In this document: one piece after another, positions 1 to 9,387 of the stretch
How the letters are laid out: every line of letters starts with the position of its first letter
How positions within the stretch are numbered: the first letter of the stretch is position 1
Origin: JAGNZR01 sp051646055
Lineage (GTDB): Bacteria > Fusobacteriota > Fusobacteriia > Fusobacteriales > Fusobacteriaceae
Length of the DNA stretch: 64,000 nucleotides
Reading direction: 5' to 3'
Assembly: GCA_051646055.1 (NCBI GenBank)
Contig: JBOFCM010000047.1
Coordinates: 13,256 to 77,255 of the forward strand
Made by a program: the position numbers and the translations under genes
Notes under the pieces: model-generated
The model's database searches: none
The model's input: the letters and a program-made list of their open reading frames with translations, nothing else
What the model was told of the DNA's origin: nothing

Positions 1-2568
1 ACAATTGATGTAGCAACTAATACTATTGATTTAGATGTAGTACCTGTTGAAGTAGATGTATGGGTAGACAGTGTATTCCAATACCCTGATACCTACACAG
101 TGGATTCAGAAAATAGAACAGTTACTTTTGCTAAAGAACTGGCCGTAGGCCAGAAATTGTTTGTAGCTGTATATACAGTTAACTCTATTGCTTTAGGGAT
201 TACCTTTAAAGGTTCATTACCTTTAGAAGATATTTTAAAGATCCCTAAACCAGATATTGGTGATATCTACATTTCTTCTACTGAAGGGGTCATTACTGAT
301 GAACATGGTAATCCTAAACATGTCACTGTTAACGAAGGTTTAGTTTGGACTACTGCCTTACAACAAACCTATTTAGGTTGGTTGTCCATTGGTTTGCTTA
401 GAGGTCCTAAAGGAGATCCAGGTGAGCAAGGTGGTATAGGTCAACAAGGTCCTCAAGGGGTAGAAGGGCCTACCGGTGAAAGAGGTCCGCAAGGTAATGT
501 AGGCCCAAGACCGGAACATGAATGGGAAGGTACTAAAGTAAGATTCCAACATCCTGACGGTTCATGGGGTGAATTTACTAATGTTATTGGTGAGCAGGGT
601 CCTCAAGGTATCCGTGGTCCTCAAGGGGAACAAGGTCCTAAAGGGTTAGATGGTAGAGCATTCTTATTCCAAGGTATTGCTCCCCTATATGAGATCTTAG
701 ATAAAGTTGTTGTAGCTGAAAATGAGCTTTGGATTACATCTACTGCCGGCACTTATTTAGGTGAACCAGTTGCTGTAGATGATGGTTTAGCTTGGTCTAT
801 GCTTCGTAAACGTTGGTATAACATTGGTCCTATTAGAGGTGCTGAAGGTCCTCAAGGGCCTATTGGTCCTATTGGCCCAGAAGGATTAATTGGTCCTCAA
901 GGTCCAAGAGGCTTAGAAGGCCCACAAGGTCCTCGTGGTGATAAAGGTTTCCAAGGTGACGTAGGTGCTAGAGGACCACAAGGTGTTGAAGGACCTATGG
1001 GACCTCAAGGCCCACAGGGTCTTATTGGCCCTACAGGTGTTCAAGGTTTACCGGGTCCTACTGGCCCAGCTGGTGCTAATGGGGCTGGTTTATATACTTT
1101 AGAGTGGAGTCCTTGGACTGGAGAATGGCCTGGGGATTCAGTAATTAACTCTGCATTCTTTAATAAATATAAAAGATGGCCTGTGCTTGATGATGTGTTA
1201 ACAGTGCATGATCCAGCAGATCCACTGAAAGCATTAACAAGAAAAGCATTAGTTAACCCTAATAACCCTAATACTGCTATTTGGGAAGAAGCTGCTCTCT
1301 ATATCCACGGTGATATGATTGTTAAGGGATCCTTCGTAGCAGATAAAGTTAGGGCTGGTGTATCTATCGATACCCCTACTATTGATGGTGGTTCTATTGT
1401 TGGTTCATCTATTAATGTGAACGATAAGTTCTTAGTTAATGCTGCCGGTGATATGACCTGTAACAATGCTACTATTAATGGTCGAATTAATGATTCAGAG
1501 ATGCATGGTGGAACTATCTGGGGTACTCAACTGTTAGTGGGTACTGGAGGTCCATATGCAGGATGGCATACCTATATCAATGATGTAGGTAAGATTCATG
1601 CTACCGACTGTGAATTGATGGGTAAGTTATCCACTAATAACGGTGCATTCTCTGGAATTATTACCGGTACTAGCTTTGTAGGTGGTTCTATCTATGGTGC
1701 TCGTATTACCACTACAGCACAGTACTTAGCTTGCTTAGGGGATAACTACAACACTAGAGGGTATCCATGGAATAACAATCTGATTGTATCTTGCCTTACT
1801 GAGTTCTCTGGTTCAGATTCTCATTGGATTGGTGAACATGATCATAACTGGAGAATCATTGGTAATGGTGCTTATTTTGCTGCTGGAGATTTGTCCACCC
1901 CTAGCGGGGTAGATGAAGTACGTAGACCAAGATTCCAGACTATTCCTCAAGATGCATTTGTTATGCGTATGCGTATGTCTTTAATGACTAGCTACCATTT
2001 TCAATTTGGTTTAATTAATAAACATGGGCAAGTAATTGCTACATCCCCTTCAGTAACCAATTTCCAATGGGATAATACAGGGGCTGGTACATATATTCCT
2101 GTAGGAGGTCAAATAAGTTTAGGACCTTGGACTGTTTATTATGCTTCCAACTCTGGGACAGTAGGGGGTATTGATGCTACGCCTGTATGGAAGACTAGAA
2201 AAGTATTGTTTGGTCCAGGATGGTCCGCTGATCCGGGTGCTAACTATAACTTAGCTGTACGTATGGTTCGTAATTATTATGCAGTTACTTGGGAGAATTC
2301 TTGGAGTTTTAATAATAACGTTGATCCAAGAACACTTGGTTTAACTGAACGTGAAGACCGTGCATCTAGACTACCGGGAGAGAAAGCTTGGAGAAATGAA
2401 CAGTTAAACAAAACTGATTATATGATGGTTCCTGACGCTACTTACTCTAAACGTAGTTTAGCTGGTACTATGCAGCTGGATGAAATCAGGGAATATCGTC
2501 AGAAATTAAGGGATTACGATCCAATGACTGATGATAAACCTGTACCACCAGATTGGTTCAAGGATTAA
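1..2568 (+). CDS. Collagen-like tail fibre / virion appendage protein (5' partial)
   Basis: The frame is open from the first base, so the gene continues beyond the left edge; a GTG at position 100 is only an internal valine. About 60 residues of beta-rich sequence are followed by two blocks of collagen-like Gly-X-Y triplets (roughly bases 400-650 and 835-1080), separated by a globular insert, and then by a long C-terminal region rich in G, N and T, typical of trimeric receptor-binding fibres. It ends with an acidic, Pro-rich tail. A hairpin and T tract follow the stop. It lies just upstream of the portal gene, where N4-like phages carry appendage genes. Role in adsorption is inferred; receptor unknown. 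Confidence 0.8.
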   Translation, partial: TIDVATNTIDLDVVPVEVDVWVDSVFQYPDTYTVDSENRTVTFAKELAVGQKLFVAVYTVNSIALGITFKGSLPLEDILKIPKPDIGDIYISSTEGVITDEHGNPKHVTVNEGLVWTTALQQTYLGWLSIGLLRGPKGDPGEQGGIGQQGPQGVEGPTGERGPQGNVGPRPEHEWEGTKVRFQHPDGSWGEFTNVIGEQGPQGIRGPQGEQGPKGLDGRAFLFQGIAPLYEILDKVVVAENELWITSTAGTYLGEPVAVDDGLAWSMLRKRWYNIGPIRGAEGPQGPIGPIGPEGLIGPQGPRGLEGPQGPRGDKGFQGDVGARGPQGVEGPMGPQGPQGLIGPTGVQGLPGPTGPAGANGAGLYTLEWSPWTGEWPGDSVINSAFFNKYKRWPVLDDVLTVHDPADPLKALTRKALVNPNNPNTAIWEEAALYIHGDMIVKGSFVADKVRAGVSIDTPTIDGGSIVGSSINVNDKFLVNAAGDMTCNNATINGRINDSEMHGGTIWGTQLLVGTGGPYAGWHTYINDVGKIHATDCELMGKLSTNNGAFSGIITGTSFVGGSIYGARITTTAQYLACLGDNYNTRGYPWNNNLIVSCLTEFSGSDSHWIGEHDHNWRIIGNGAYFAAGDLSTPSGVDEVRRPRFQTIPQDAFVMRMRMSLMTSYHFQFGLINKHGQVIATSPSVTNFQWDNTGAGTYIPVGGQISLGPWTVYYASNSGTVGGIDATPVWKTRKVLFGPGWSADPGANYNLAVRMVRNYYAVTWENSWSFNNNVDPRTLGLTEREDRASRLPGEKAWRNEQLNKTDYMMVPDATYSKRSLAGTMQLDEIREYRQKLRDYDPMTDDKPVPPDWFKD

Positions 2569-2574
2569 TATTTA

Positions 2575-2604
2575 AGGGGAGTATTTACTCCCCTATTTTC
2601 TTTT
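2575..2604 (+). terminator. Rho-independent terminator after the fibre gene
   Basis: Eight-pair stem AGGGGAGT/ACTCCCCT with an ATTT loop, followed by ATTTTCTTTT. It sits directly before the next ribosome binding site, so read-through or partial termination between fibre and downstream late genes is likely. Confidence 0.7.
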
Positions 2605-2614
2605 GGAGAATGCT

Positions 2615-2920
2615 ATGACTGTTAATTATAAAATGATACTTCCAGTAGTTGGTTCTGTAGTGGTGGCTGCTTTATCTGGGGGTACTGTTTGGGTAATGGA
2701 AACCAATGCTAATGTTAAGGTTATGGAAATCCAATTAGAGTCCATGGGTCGGCAAGTAATTAATAGCAATCAAGATATCTTAGATTTAAAGATTGGTATG
2801 AATACTTTAGGCGAAAAGTTTGGGCATAGTCTTGATGAGATTCGTAAGCTTCAGCAAGAGCAAACTAGACAGATGCAGTTGCTAACTACGTATTTGTCAC
2901 AAGACAAACACTCTAAGTAA
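2615..2920 (+). CDS. Small membrane protein with C-terminal coiled coil (holin- or spanin-like)
   Basis: 101 residues. The ATG at 2615 is preferred because GGAG lies 7 bases upstream; an in-frame TTG at 2603 overlaps that site. Residues about 8-28 form one transmembrane helix, followed by a charged, heptad-like stretch and a Gln-rich tail. Position between fibre and portal and the one-helix plus coil plan suggest a lysis protein (holin or inner-membrane spanin), but no diagnostic motif is present. Confidence 0.6.
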   Translation: MTVNYKMILPVVGSVVVAALSGGTVWVMETNANVKVMEIQLESMGRQVINSNQDILDLKIGMNTLGEKFGHSLDEIRKLQQEQTRQMQLLTTYLSQDKHSK

Positions 2921-2964
2921 CATTAAACTGTTATTCAATACTTACTGACTTACAGGATTATGAA

Positions 2965-5085
2965 ATGGAACCAAGAGTAATTGATGAACAAGGTCCATTA
3001 ACTGATTGGGTTAATGAGCCTACTGTTGCTGATTTAGAGTCTGATTATAATCTTGCTACCTCTTGGAAGAACACAGAAGTAGCTCGTATTAGTGATTGGG
3101 TTGACATGCTGGAAACTGATGGTCGTCATGCCATTAAGAAACAGCCAGGTAAATCAGGTGTACAACCTAAACTGGTTCGTAAACAAGCAGAGTGGAGATA
3201 CTCAGCACTCTCTGAACCATTCTTGAATAACCAAGATATCTTTTCTGTTCAGCCTAAGACATTTGCTGATAGAGAAGCTGCTAATCAGAATGAACTGATT
3301 CTTAACTATCAATTCAATAACCAACTAGACAAAGTACATTTGATTGATACTTATGTACGTACAGCAGTTAATGAAGGTACTGTTATTGTTAGAGTAGGTT
3401 GGGATTTTGAAGAGAAGTACGTTAAGGAACAAGTACCTACCTATGAATATTCTGAAGCTGTAGATGAACAAACTATCGCAGTAATCAATAGAGCATTGGT
3501 TCTGCGAGAAGAGAATAGAGCTGCATATGATCAATTAGATCCATTGGTTCATGAATCTGTTATGGCTACTGAATTAAATGGTAGACCTATTAGAGCAATT
3601 GTATCTGGGTACGAAGAAGTAACTGTAGCTAAGACAGTTAAAAATCAGCCTAATATTGAAGTATGTGATTATAACAATATCACTATGGATCCCACTTGTG
3701 GGGGTAACTTCGATAAGGCTAACTTCATTGTTTATTCTTATGAATCCAATATGGCTACTTTAGAAAAAGCTGGCATTTATAAGAATTTAGATAAAGTACC
3801 TGATCAACAAGATGCTCGTGTAGATGGTCATCATATTCCAGACCATGAAGATAGAGCTTTCCAATTCCAAGATAAACCTAGACAGAAACTTGTTGTAAGA
3901 GAGTATTGGGGTTATTGGGATATCAACAACGATGGGACTACTGAACCAATTGTAGCTGCTTGGGTCGGTGAAACTATGATTCGTATGGAAAAGAATCCAT
4001 ACCCAGATCAGAAGATTCCATTTGTTATTGTTCCTTATCTACCAGTTAAGAACTCTTTGTATGGTGAGCCTGATGCAGTACTCCTAGAAGATAACCAACG
4101 TCTTATTGGTGCTCTTACTAGAGGTATGGTTGATGCAATGGCACGTAGTGCTAATGGTCAACAAGGTATGCGTAAAGATGCCTTAGATGCAGTAAACAGA
4201 CGTAAATTCTTAGCAGGTGAAGATTATGAGTTTAATCCTACTGTAGATCCACGTTTAGCTATCATTGAACATCAATACCCAGAATTACCAGCAAGTACAT
4301 TCAATATGCTTCAGTTGTTTAGTATGGAAGCTGAATCATTAACTGGTGTTAAATCTTTTACCGGGGGTTTATCAGGTGATGCACTTGGTACTACTGCTAC
4401 TGGTGTAAGAGGGTTGTTGGATGCAGCTAGTAAACGTGAATTGAATATCCTTAGAAGACTTGCTGCTGGCATGGAGAAAATTGCTAAGAAAGTATTAGCA
4501 ATGAATGCTGAATGGTTAAGTGATGAAGAAGTAATTCGTATTACTGATGAACAGTTTATCCAAATCAACAGAGTTAACTTAGCTGGTTCGTTTGATGTCA
4601 AATTAGGTATCTCTACTGCTGAATCTGATAATGTTAAAGCACAAGAGTTATCTTTTATGCTTCAAACAATGGGTGCAATGTTGCCATTCGATATGACTAA
4701 GATTATATTATCGGAAATTGCTAAATTGCGTAATATGCCTGATTTAAGTAAAACTATTACTGATTATCAGCCAGAACCAGACCCTATGCAGCAGTTAGAG
4801 TTACAAAAGATGCAATTAGAGGTTCAGAAGTTAGAAGCTGAAACTCAACGCATTTTAGCTGAAGCTCAACTGAAACAAGTTATTGCTCAGAAAGATTCTG
4901 CACAAGCTCGTAAGCTTAATACTGAAGCTAACCTGAATGACTTGAATTTTGTAGAGCAAGAGTCTGGGGTTAAACAAGAAAGAGATCTTGAGAAGATGAA
5001 AGCTCAAGCTCAAGGTAATCTCCAACGTGATTTTGTTAAATCATTACTTGATGCCAACACTAAAGAAGCTAAGGATAAAAAATAA
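2965..5085 (+). CDS. Portal protein (N4 gp59-like)
   Basis: 706 residues, close to the 763 of N4 gp59. It forms the dodecameric DNA channel at the capsid vertex. It is a mixed alpha/beta protein with a long C-terminal Gln/Glu/Lys-rich helix (about residues 605-690), as usual for large podoviral portals. AGGA lies 7 bases before the ATG. It heads the head-gene run portal, small helical protein, scaffold, capsid; its stop overlaps the next start (TAATG). Identity rests on size, composition and gene order. Confidence 0.85.
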   Translation: MEPRVIDEQGPLTDWVNEPTVADLESDYNLATSWKNTEVARISDWVDMLETDGRHAIKKQPGKSGVQPKLVRKQAEWRYSALSEPFLNNQDIFSVQPKTFADREAANQNELILNYQFNNQLDKVHLIDTYVRTAVNEGTVIVRVGWDFEEKYVKEQVPTYEYSEAVDEQTIAVINRALVLREENRAAYDQLDPLVHESVMATELNGRPIRAIVSGYEEVTVAKTVKNQPNIEVCDYNNITMDPTCGGNFDKANFIVYSYESNMATLEKAGIYKNLDKVPDQQDARVDGHHIPDHEDRAFQFQDKPRQKLVVREYWGYWDINNDGTTEPIVAAWVGETMIRMEKNPYPDQKIPFVIVPYLPVKNSLYGEPDAVLLEDNQRLIGALTRGMVDAMARSANGQQGMRKDALDAVNRRKFLAGEDYEFNPTVDPRLAIIEHQYPELPASTFNMLQLFSMEAESLTGVKSFTGGLSGDALGTTATGVRGLLDAASKRELNILRRLAAGMEKIAKKVLAMNAEWLSDEEVIRITDEQFIQINRVNLAGSFDVKLGISTAESDNVKAQELSFMLQTMGAMLPFDMTKIILSEIAKLRNMPDLSKTITDYQPEPDPMQQLELQKMQLEVQKLEAETQRILAEAQLKQVIAQKDSAQARKLNTEANLNDLNFVEQESGVKQERDLEKMKAQAQGNLQRDFVKSLLDANTKEAKDKK

Positions 5086-5453
5086 TGTCTACTGAACTGA
5101 ATGAACTGCAAAGTGATCTGCAAGAATGTGAACGTATCATTGCTGACTTTGAAGATATTCAAGTCCTGTACCGTTCCCGTGCATTTAAAAAAGTAGTGCT
5201 GGATGGTTTGTTCAAAGATGAAGTACTTCGTCTGAATGGCATCATGGCTAATGTTTCTAAAGATACTCGTGAAACTGTTACTGAACAGTTGGCAGCTATT
5301 TCTCATGTACGTGCTTGGTTCAATACCAAAGAAATGATGGCTAAGATGGCTGAAGAACGACAGCATGAAATTGCTGCTGAGATCTCCCGTATCCAAGATG
5401 AAGCATTTAGTGCTGCTACTGAAGTAGAAACTAATACTTCCTACGAGGGTTAA
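5085..5453 (+). CDS. Small helical protein between portal and scaffold
   Basis: 122 residues, mostly alpha-helical with many Glu, Lys and Met; no transmembrane segment. Translationally coupled to the portal gene by a TAATG overlap. N4-like phages have a small gene at this place (gp58 position). Function unknown; a head-assembly accessory role is inferred only from position. Confidence 0.7.
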   Translation: MSTELNELQSDLQECERIIADFEDIQVLYRSRAFKKVVLDGLFKDEVLRLNGIMANVSKDTRETVTEQLAAISHVRAWFNTKEMMAKMAEERQHEIAAEISRIQDEAFSAATEVETNTSYEG

Positions 5454-5458
5454 TAATT

Positions 5459-6607
5459 ATGGACGAGAACCAAGATGTAGATATCTTTGCTATGAGCGAT
5501 GAAGAATTTGCTCAATGGGAAAGAAATGGTTCTCTGGTTCAACAAAATGAGGGAGCTGGCAATGAGCCAGCTTCTTTAATTGGTGAGTCAGATGAAGAAG
5601 AAGAATTCAATGAAGAGAACCAAGCTTCCATCAATGGAGAAGGTGAAGGTAATTCAGGAGATAGTCAGGAGCATTCTGGGGCTGATCACTTGGATGAAGA
5701 AGAACAAGAACAAGTAAATACTGAGCAAGAAGAACAGGAAGAAGAAGAAGAATCTGAAGAAGAGGAATCTGATTCTACTGATTATAAAGCTCTGTATGAA
5801 AAATTAATTGGTACTCCAATTAAAGCTAACGGCAAAGAAATTACTGTAGATACTCCTGAAGATGCTGTACGTCTTATGCAGATGGGTATGAATTACAGTA
5901 AGAAAATGGAACAGCTTAAACCTGTCCAAAAAGTAATTGCCATGTTAGAAAACAACGATATGCTAGATGAATCTAAATTAAGTTATGCTATTGACTTACT
6001 TAATAAGAATCCTCAAGCTATTAGTAAATTGATTGCCGATTCTGAACTAAATACTTTTGATTTAGATGAAGAAGAAGGTAAGAAATATAAACCTACTAAT
6101 CATAGTGTATCTGAGCAAGACTTAGCTCTGGACAATGCACTTAAAGAAATCTCTGACACTCCTACTTATTCACGTACAGTTACAGTGCTGGGTAAAGAAT
6201 GGGATAGTGCTTCTAGAGATATCGTTAAGAACAACCCAGCAGTTATTGGTTTGATCAACGAACACATTGCTAGTGGGATCTTTGATGCAGTTCAACAAGA
6301 AGTAGAAAAGCGTAAGATGCTTGGTTCCCTACCACAAGGTATATCTGACATCGAAGCTTATAAGTTTGTTGGTGATGCCTTATATGCAAATCAACCAGCT
6401 CAGTCTGCACCAGTAACAGGTCAACGTTCTGAGAATGGTAATGCCCCTGTAAAAGCACCTATTAAGAAACCTTCTCGTGAAACTGTGGTTAGACAGAAGA
6501 AAGCTGCTAGTACACCTAGAGCCGGCAGAAATTCTGTATCTCGACAGATGGAAGACGTCTTCTCAATGAGTGATGACGATTTCATGAAAAAATACGCAAG
6601 AACTTAA
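5459..6607 (+). CDS. Acidic scaffold-like protein (N4 gp57 position)
   Basis: 382 residues. Residues about 15-105 are extremely acidic, with long Glu runs; the middle is helical and the C-terminus is basic (KKP, RQKK, RAGR) with a final acidic patch. Such a charged, helical protein encoded directly before the major capsid protein is typical of a scaffold. In N4 annotations the equivalent is sometimes named tape measure, so the exact role is uncertain. Confidence 0.7.
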   Translation: MDENQDVDIFAMSDEEFAQWERNGSLVQQNEGAGNEPASLIGESDEEEEFNEENQASINGEGEGNSGDSQEHSGADHLDEEEQEQVNTEQEEQEEEEESEEEESDSTDYKALYEKLIGTPIKANGKEITVDTPEDAVRLMQMGMNYSKKMEQLKPVQKVIAMLENNDMLDESKLSYAIDLLNKNPQAISKLIADSELNTFDLDEEEGKKYKPTNHSVSEQDLALDNALKEISDTPTYSRTVTVLGKEWDSASRDIVKNNPAVIGLINEHIASGIFDAVQQEVEKRKMLGSLPQGISDIEAYKFVGDALYANQPAQSAPVTGQRSENGNAPVKAPIKKPSRETVVRQKKAASTPRAGRNSVSRQMEDVFSMSDDDFMKKYART

Positions 6608-6628
6608 ACTTAATTAGAGGTATTTATT

Positions 6629-7963
6629 ATGGGTCAGCGTGCTATTCCAACTCCAGGTTCTGCTGGTTTTCCAGATGTGGCTGCTAAACGTGGTCAGATG
6701 ATTTATAACAACCCACACTGGGCTGTTAGTGGTGGTAATGTTACCCAAGCTGACAAGTCCTCTATCGGTGAACAAATCCGTCTGGATATTTTCATCAAAC
6801 AAGCTCTGGTAGATATCGTTGATGAACGTTATTTCTCTCAGCTATCTGGTGTTTATAACCTGCAAAAACATTCTGGTAAAACTATTAAGAAATTCCATCA
6901 GATTCCTCTGCTGGATGATCGTAATGCCAATAACCAAGGTATTGATTCTACTGGTGCCAATGGTGCTAACTCCACCAACCCAACAGGTAATCTGTATGGT
7001 TCCAGCAAAGACTTCAATGCTGTACAGCGTGGTGCTCCAGGTCTGACTGAAATTGGTGGTCGAGTTAACCGTGTTGGTTTCTCTCGTCAAATCATCGAAG
7101 GTACTGTGCATCGTCTGGGCTTCTTCTATGAATTCACTAACGAAGCACTGAGCTTTGATAATGATTCTGAGCTGCTGCGTCATATGGGCTTTGAAGCAAT
7201 TCGTGGTGCTCAGCTGATTCAAGAAGACATGATTGCACAAGACCTGATTCAGTCTGCTGGTCATGTGTATCTGGCTGGTACTCACTCTACCGAAGCTACC
7301 ATGGAAGCTGCTGACTTGATTTCTTATCAAGATCTGCAACGTATGGCTATTGCACTGAAGATGTCTAAAGCACCTAACAAGCTGAAAGCATCTCGTGGTT
7401 CTACCATCATTGATTCCAAGATCATTGGTTCTGGTTATGCCCTGTATATCCCTTATGAACTGGAAATGTATTTCCGTGACATGAAGGATAATGATAATCA
7501 GCCTGCATTTATCAACGTAGCTCGTTATGCAACTGGTACTAATACCCTGCATGGTGAGATCGGTACTATCGGCCAATTCCGTATCATCTCTATTCCACGT
7601 ATGCCTCGTTGGAACGGTATTGGTGCAGAGATCGTTGCTGGTGCTGGTACTCAAGTATATAGCTCTAAAGGCCGTGCAGTTGCTAATGGTGGTTATGGTG
7701 CTAATACTGATACCACTAAAGACTACATGGATGTATTCCCTGTAGTAGCTATGGCTACCGAAGCATTTACCTGCCTGGGTTTCCAAGCAGATATGGGTGG
7801 TAAAGGTAACTTCAAGATGATTACCAAGATGCCGGGTGCAGAGATGGCTAACGCTATCGATCCATATGGTGAGTCTGGTTTCACTTCTATGAAGTGGACT
7901 CATGGTATGCTAGTTGAGCGCCCAGAGTGGATTGCAGTTATCAAATCTGCTGCTACTGTGTAA
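6629..7963 (+). CDS. Major capsid protein (N4 gp56-like)
   Basis: 444 residues (N4 gp56 has 401). AGAGG precedes the ATG. Codon choice is unlike most neighbours: CTG for leucine and CGT for arginine dominate, as expected for the most abundant virion protein. The sequence is Gly/Ala-rich without transmembrane segments, and it follows the scaffold gene. A long antisense frame at 6842-7903 is a by-product of this codon bias. A weak hairpin follows the stop. Confidence 0.88.
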   Translation: MGQRAIPTPGSAGFPDVAAKRGQMIYNNPHWAVSGGNVTQADKSSIGEQIRLDIFIKQALVDIVDERYFSQLSGVYNLQKHSGKTIKKFHQIPLLDDRNANNQGIDSTGANGANSTNPTGNLYGSSKDFNAVQRGAPGLTEIGGRVNRVGFSRQIIEGTVHRLGFFYEFTNEALSFDNDSELLRHMGFEAIRGAQLIQEDMIAQDLIQSAGHVYLAGTHSTEATMEAADLISYQDLQRMAIALKMSKAPNKLKASRGSTIIDSKIIGSGYALYIPYELEMYFRDMKDNDNQPAFINVARYATGTNTLHGEIGTIGQFRIISIPRMPRWNGIGAEIVAGAGTQVYSSKGRAVANGGYGANTDTTKDYMDVFPVVAMATEAFTCLGFQADMGGKGNFKMITKMPGAEMANAIDPYGESGFTSMKWTHGMLVERPEWIAVIKSAATV

Positions 7964-7979
7964 GTAACATTATAAAAAT

Positions 7980-7999
7980 AGGGAGTCTTAGGACTCCCT
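7980..7999 (+). terminator. Hairpin after the capsid gene
   Basis: Stem AGGGAGTC/GACTCCCT with loop TTAG, followed only by CTTAT. The poor T tract makes it more likely a partial terminator or an mRNA 3'-end stabiliser for the capsid transcript. Confidence 0.5.
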
Positions 8000-8021
8000 C
8001 TTATAACCAAGGACCAATGCT

Positions 8022-8528
8022 ATGTCTGAATTTGATAAAGAAGTAGAAGTTCAAGAAGTAGAAACAGTTAAGAATCAACTGGATTTGCTGAACATTAAAT
8101 ATCATCACAACGCTAGCTTGAAGACTCTTAAAGGTCTGCTGAAAGATGCTAACGAAGAAGCACAAAAGAAAGAAGAGTCTACCGGTACTGGTAAAGTAAC
8201 TCCGGCTAAACGTGCTCAGATTCGTGAAGACATTCTGAAACCAGTACGTTGTAAAGTAGTTTGCCTTAACCCAATGAAGAAATCTTGGCGTGGTGAATAC
8301 TTTGGTTTTGGTAACTCTGTAGTAGGTATGTGCCGAGACTTTATTCCTTATAACTGTGCTCAAGCTGAAGATATTTGGATCCCTCAGATGCTAGTTAATA
8401 TCTTGAAGGCTCGTAAGTATCTGTACACTACTCCACTAGATGAACGTCAACGTCAAGGTTCAGAAGTAGCTCACAGAACTGATTGGTTGCCAGAGTTCAG
8501 TATTGAAATTCTGGAGCAGCCTAAATGA
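8022..8528 (+). CDS. Conserved virion/assembly protein (N4 gp55 position)
   Basis: 168 residues. AAGGA precedes the start. The N-terminal 60 residues are acidic and helical (a SAP-like helix pair around residues 15-45 is possible); the C-terminal part has conserved-looking aromatic segments (SWRGEYFGFGN near residue 87). It overlaps the next gene by ATGA. Placed between capsid and connector genes as in N4. Function inferred from position only. Confidence 0.65.
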   Translation: MSEFDKEVEVQEVETVKNQLDLLNIKYHHNASLKTLKGLLKDANEEAQKKEESTGTGKVTPAKRAQIREDILKPVRCKVVCLNPMKKSWRGEYFGFGNSVVGMCRDFIPYNCAQAEDIWIPQMLVNILKARKYLYTTPLDERQRQGSEVAHRTDWLPEFSIEILEQPK

Positions 8529-9331
8529 TTACAATTGATCAGATAACTACTGGTTCTTTGTTAGGTTCTGGTAGTTTCGATAAACTGGTTCAAGTTTGTA
8601 AGCTGCACCTGCAAGGCGAGTATGAGTCTGGTCGAATTAATGGTGATAAGTATGCTGATGCATTTATTGCCATTATGAATAATGCTTTAGCTCAAGCTAT
8701 TCAGTTTACAATTTCTGCTTATACTGCTGGTAAGCAGGGTGAATTAACTGAAGAGCAAAAGAAACTTATCATTCAACAAACTAAGTCAGAAATGGCTAAG
8801 ATTCTGGATACTGTAGATGGTGCCCCTGTAGTGGGTTCTATTGGTAAACAGAAAGATGTTCATGAAGGTCAAGCTAAAGCATTTAGACATAACTCTTTGC
8901 AAGCAGCTACTAAGTTGATGACAGATGTTTGGTCTGTACAACGTTCAACTGATGAAGCTATTGCACCTAACGATCAGAACATGCTGGTAGATAGAAACAT
9001 TGGTTCATCTGTCCAGACAATGTTGAGTGAACTGGGTATTAGTGCATTTGGTACTAAAGGTCCAATTATCTCTCTTAACATTGCCGGTAGATATGGTGCT
9101 ATCACCGGTAATGCTGGTATTGGTAATTCAGTAATCTCTATGAAGATCATTGATGAAATGGGTGTATCAATGGCAGCTTCTGGATGGACACTAGATACTA
9201 ATACTGGTGAATTTGGTAAGACTGATATTGATTTAGCTTTGTTGAGTAAAGGTACGCTGACTGCTTACGTAGAAGTTAAGACACATACTCAAGTACCATA
9301 TACTGCAACTGCTAGAGCAGAATATGTATAA
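8525..9331 (+). CDS. Virion structural protein (N4 gp54 position)
   Basis: 268 residues, coupled to the preceding gene by a four-base overlap. The N-terminal half is helical, the C-terminal half glycine-rich and beta-like. Gene order matches the N4 neck or ejection-protein region downstream of the capsid gene. It ends just before a strong hairpin terminator. Specific role unknown. Confidence 0.65.
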   Translation: MITIDQITTGSLLGSGSFDKLVQVCKLHLQGEYESGRINGDKYADAFIAIMNNALAQAIQFTISAYTAGKQGELTEEQKKLIIQQTKSEMAKILDTVDGAPVVGSIGKQKDVHEGQAKAFRHNSLQAATKLMTDVWSVQRSTDEAIAPNDQNMLVDRNIGSSVQTMLSELGISAFGTKGPIISLNIAGRYGAITGNAGIGNSVISMKIIDEMGVSMAASGWTLDTNTGEFGKTDIDLALLSKGTLTAYVEVKTHTQVPYTATARAEYV

Positions 9332-9351
9332 CAGCTATTAAGATATAAACT

Positions 9352-9377
9352 AAGGGAGCGAAAGCTCCCTTTTTCTT
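9352..9377 (+). terminator. Rho-independent terminator
   Basis: Stem AAGGGAGC/GCTCCCTT capped by a GAAA tetraloop, followed by TTTCTTT. Separates the capsid block from the ejection-protein block. Confidence 0.75.
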
Positions 9378-9387
9378 TGGAGGAACC

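Noticed and set aside
100..2568. Start of the fibre gene at GTG 100
   Set aside because: No binding site upstream, and the frame is open with coherent protein sequence to base 1; the gene is cut by the window.
6842..7903. 353-codon open frame antisense to the major capsid gene
   Set aside because: Its product is rich in Thr, Ser, His and Ile with no domain; it results from the capsid gene's biased codons. No binding site or promoter.
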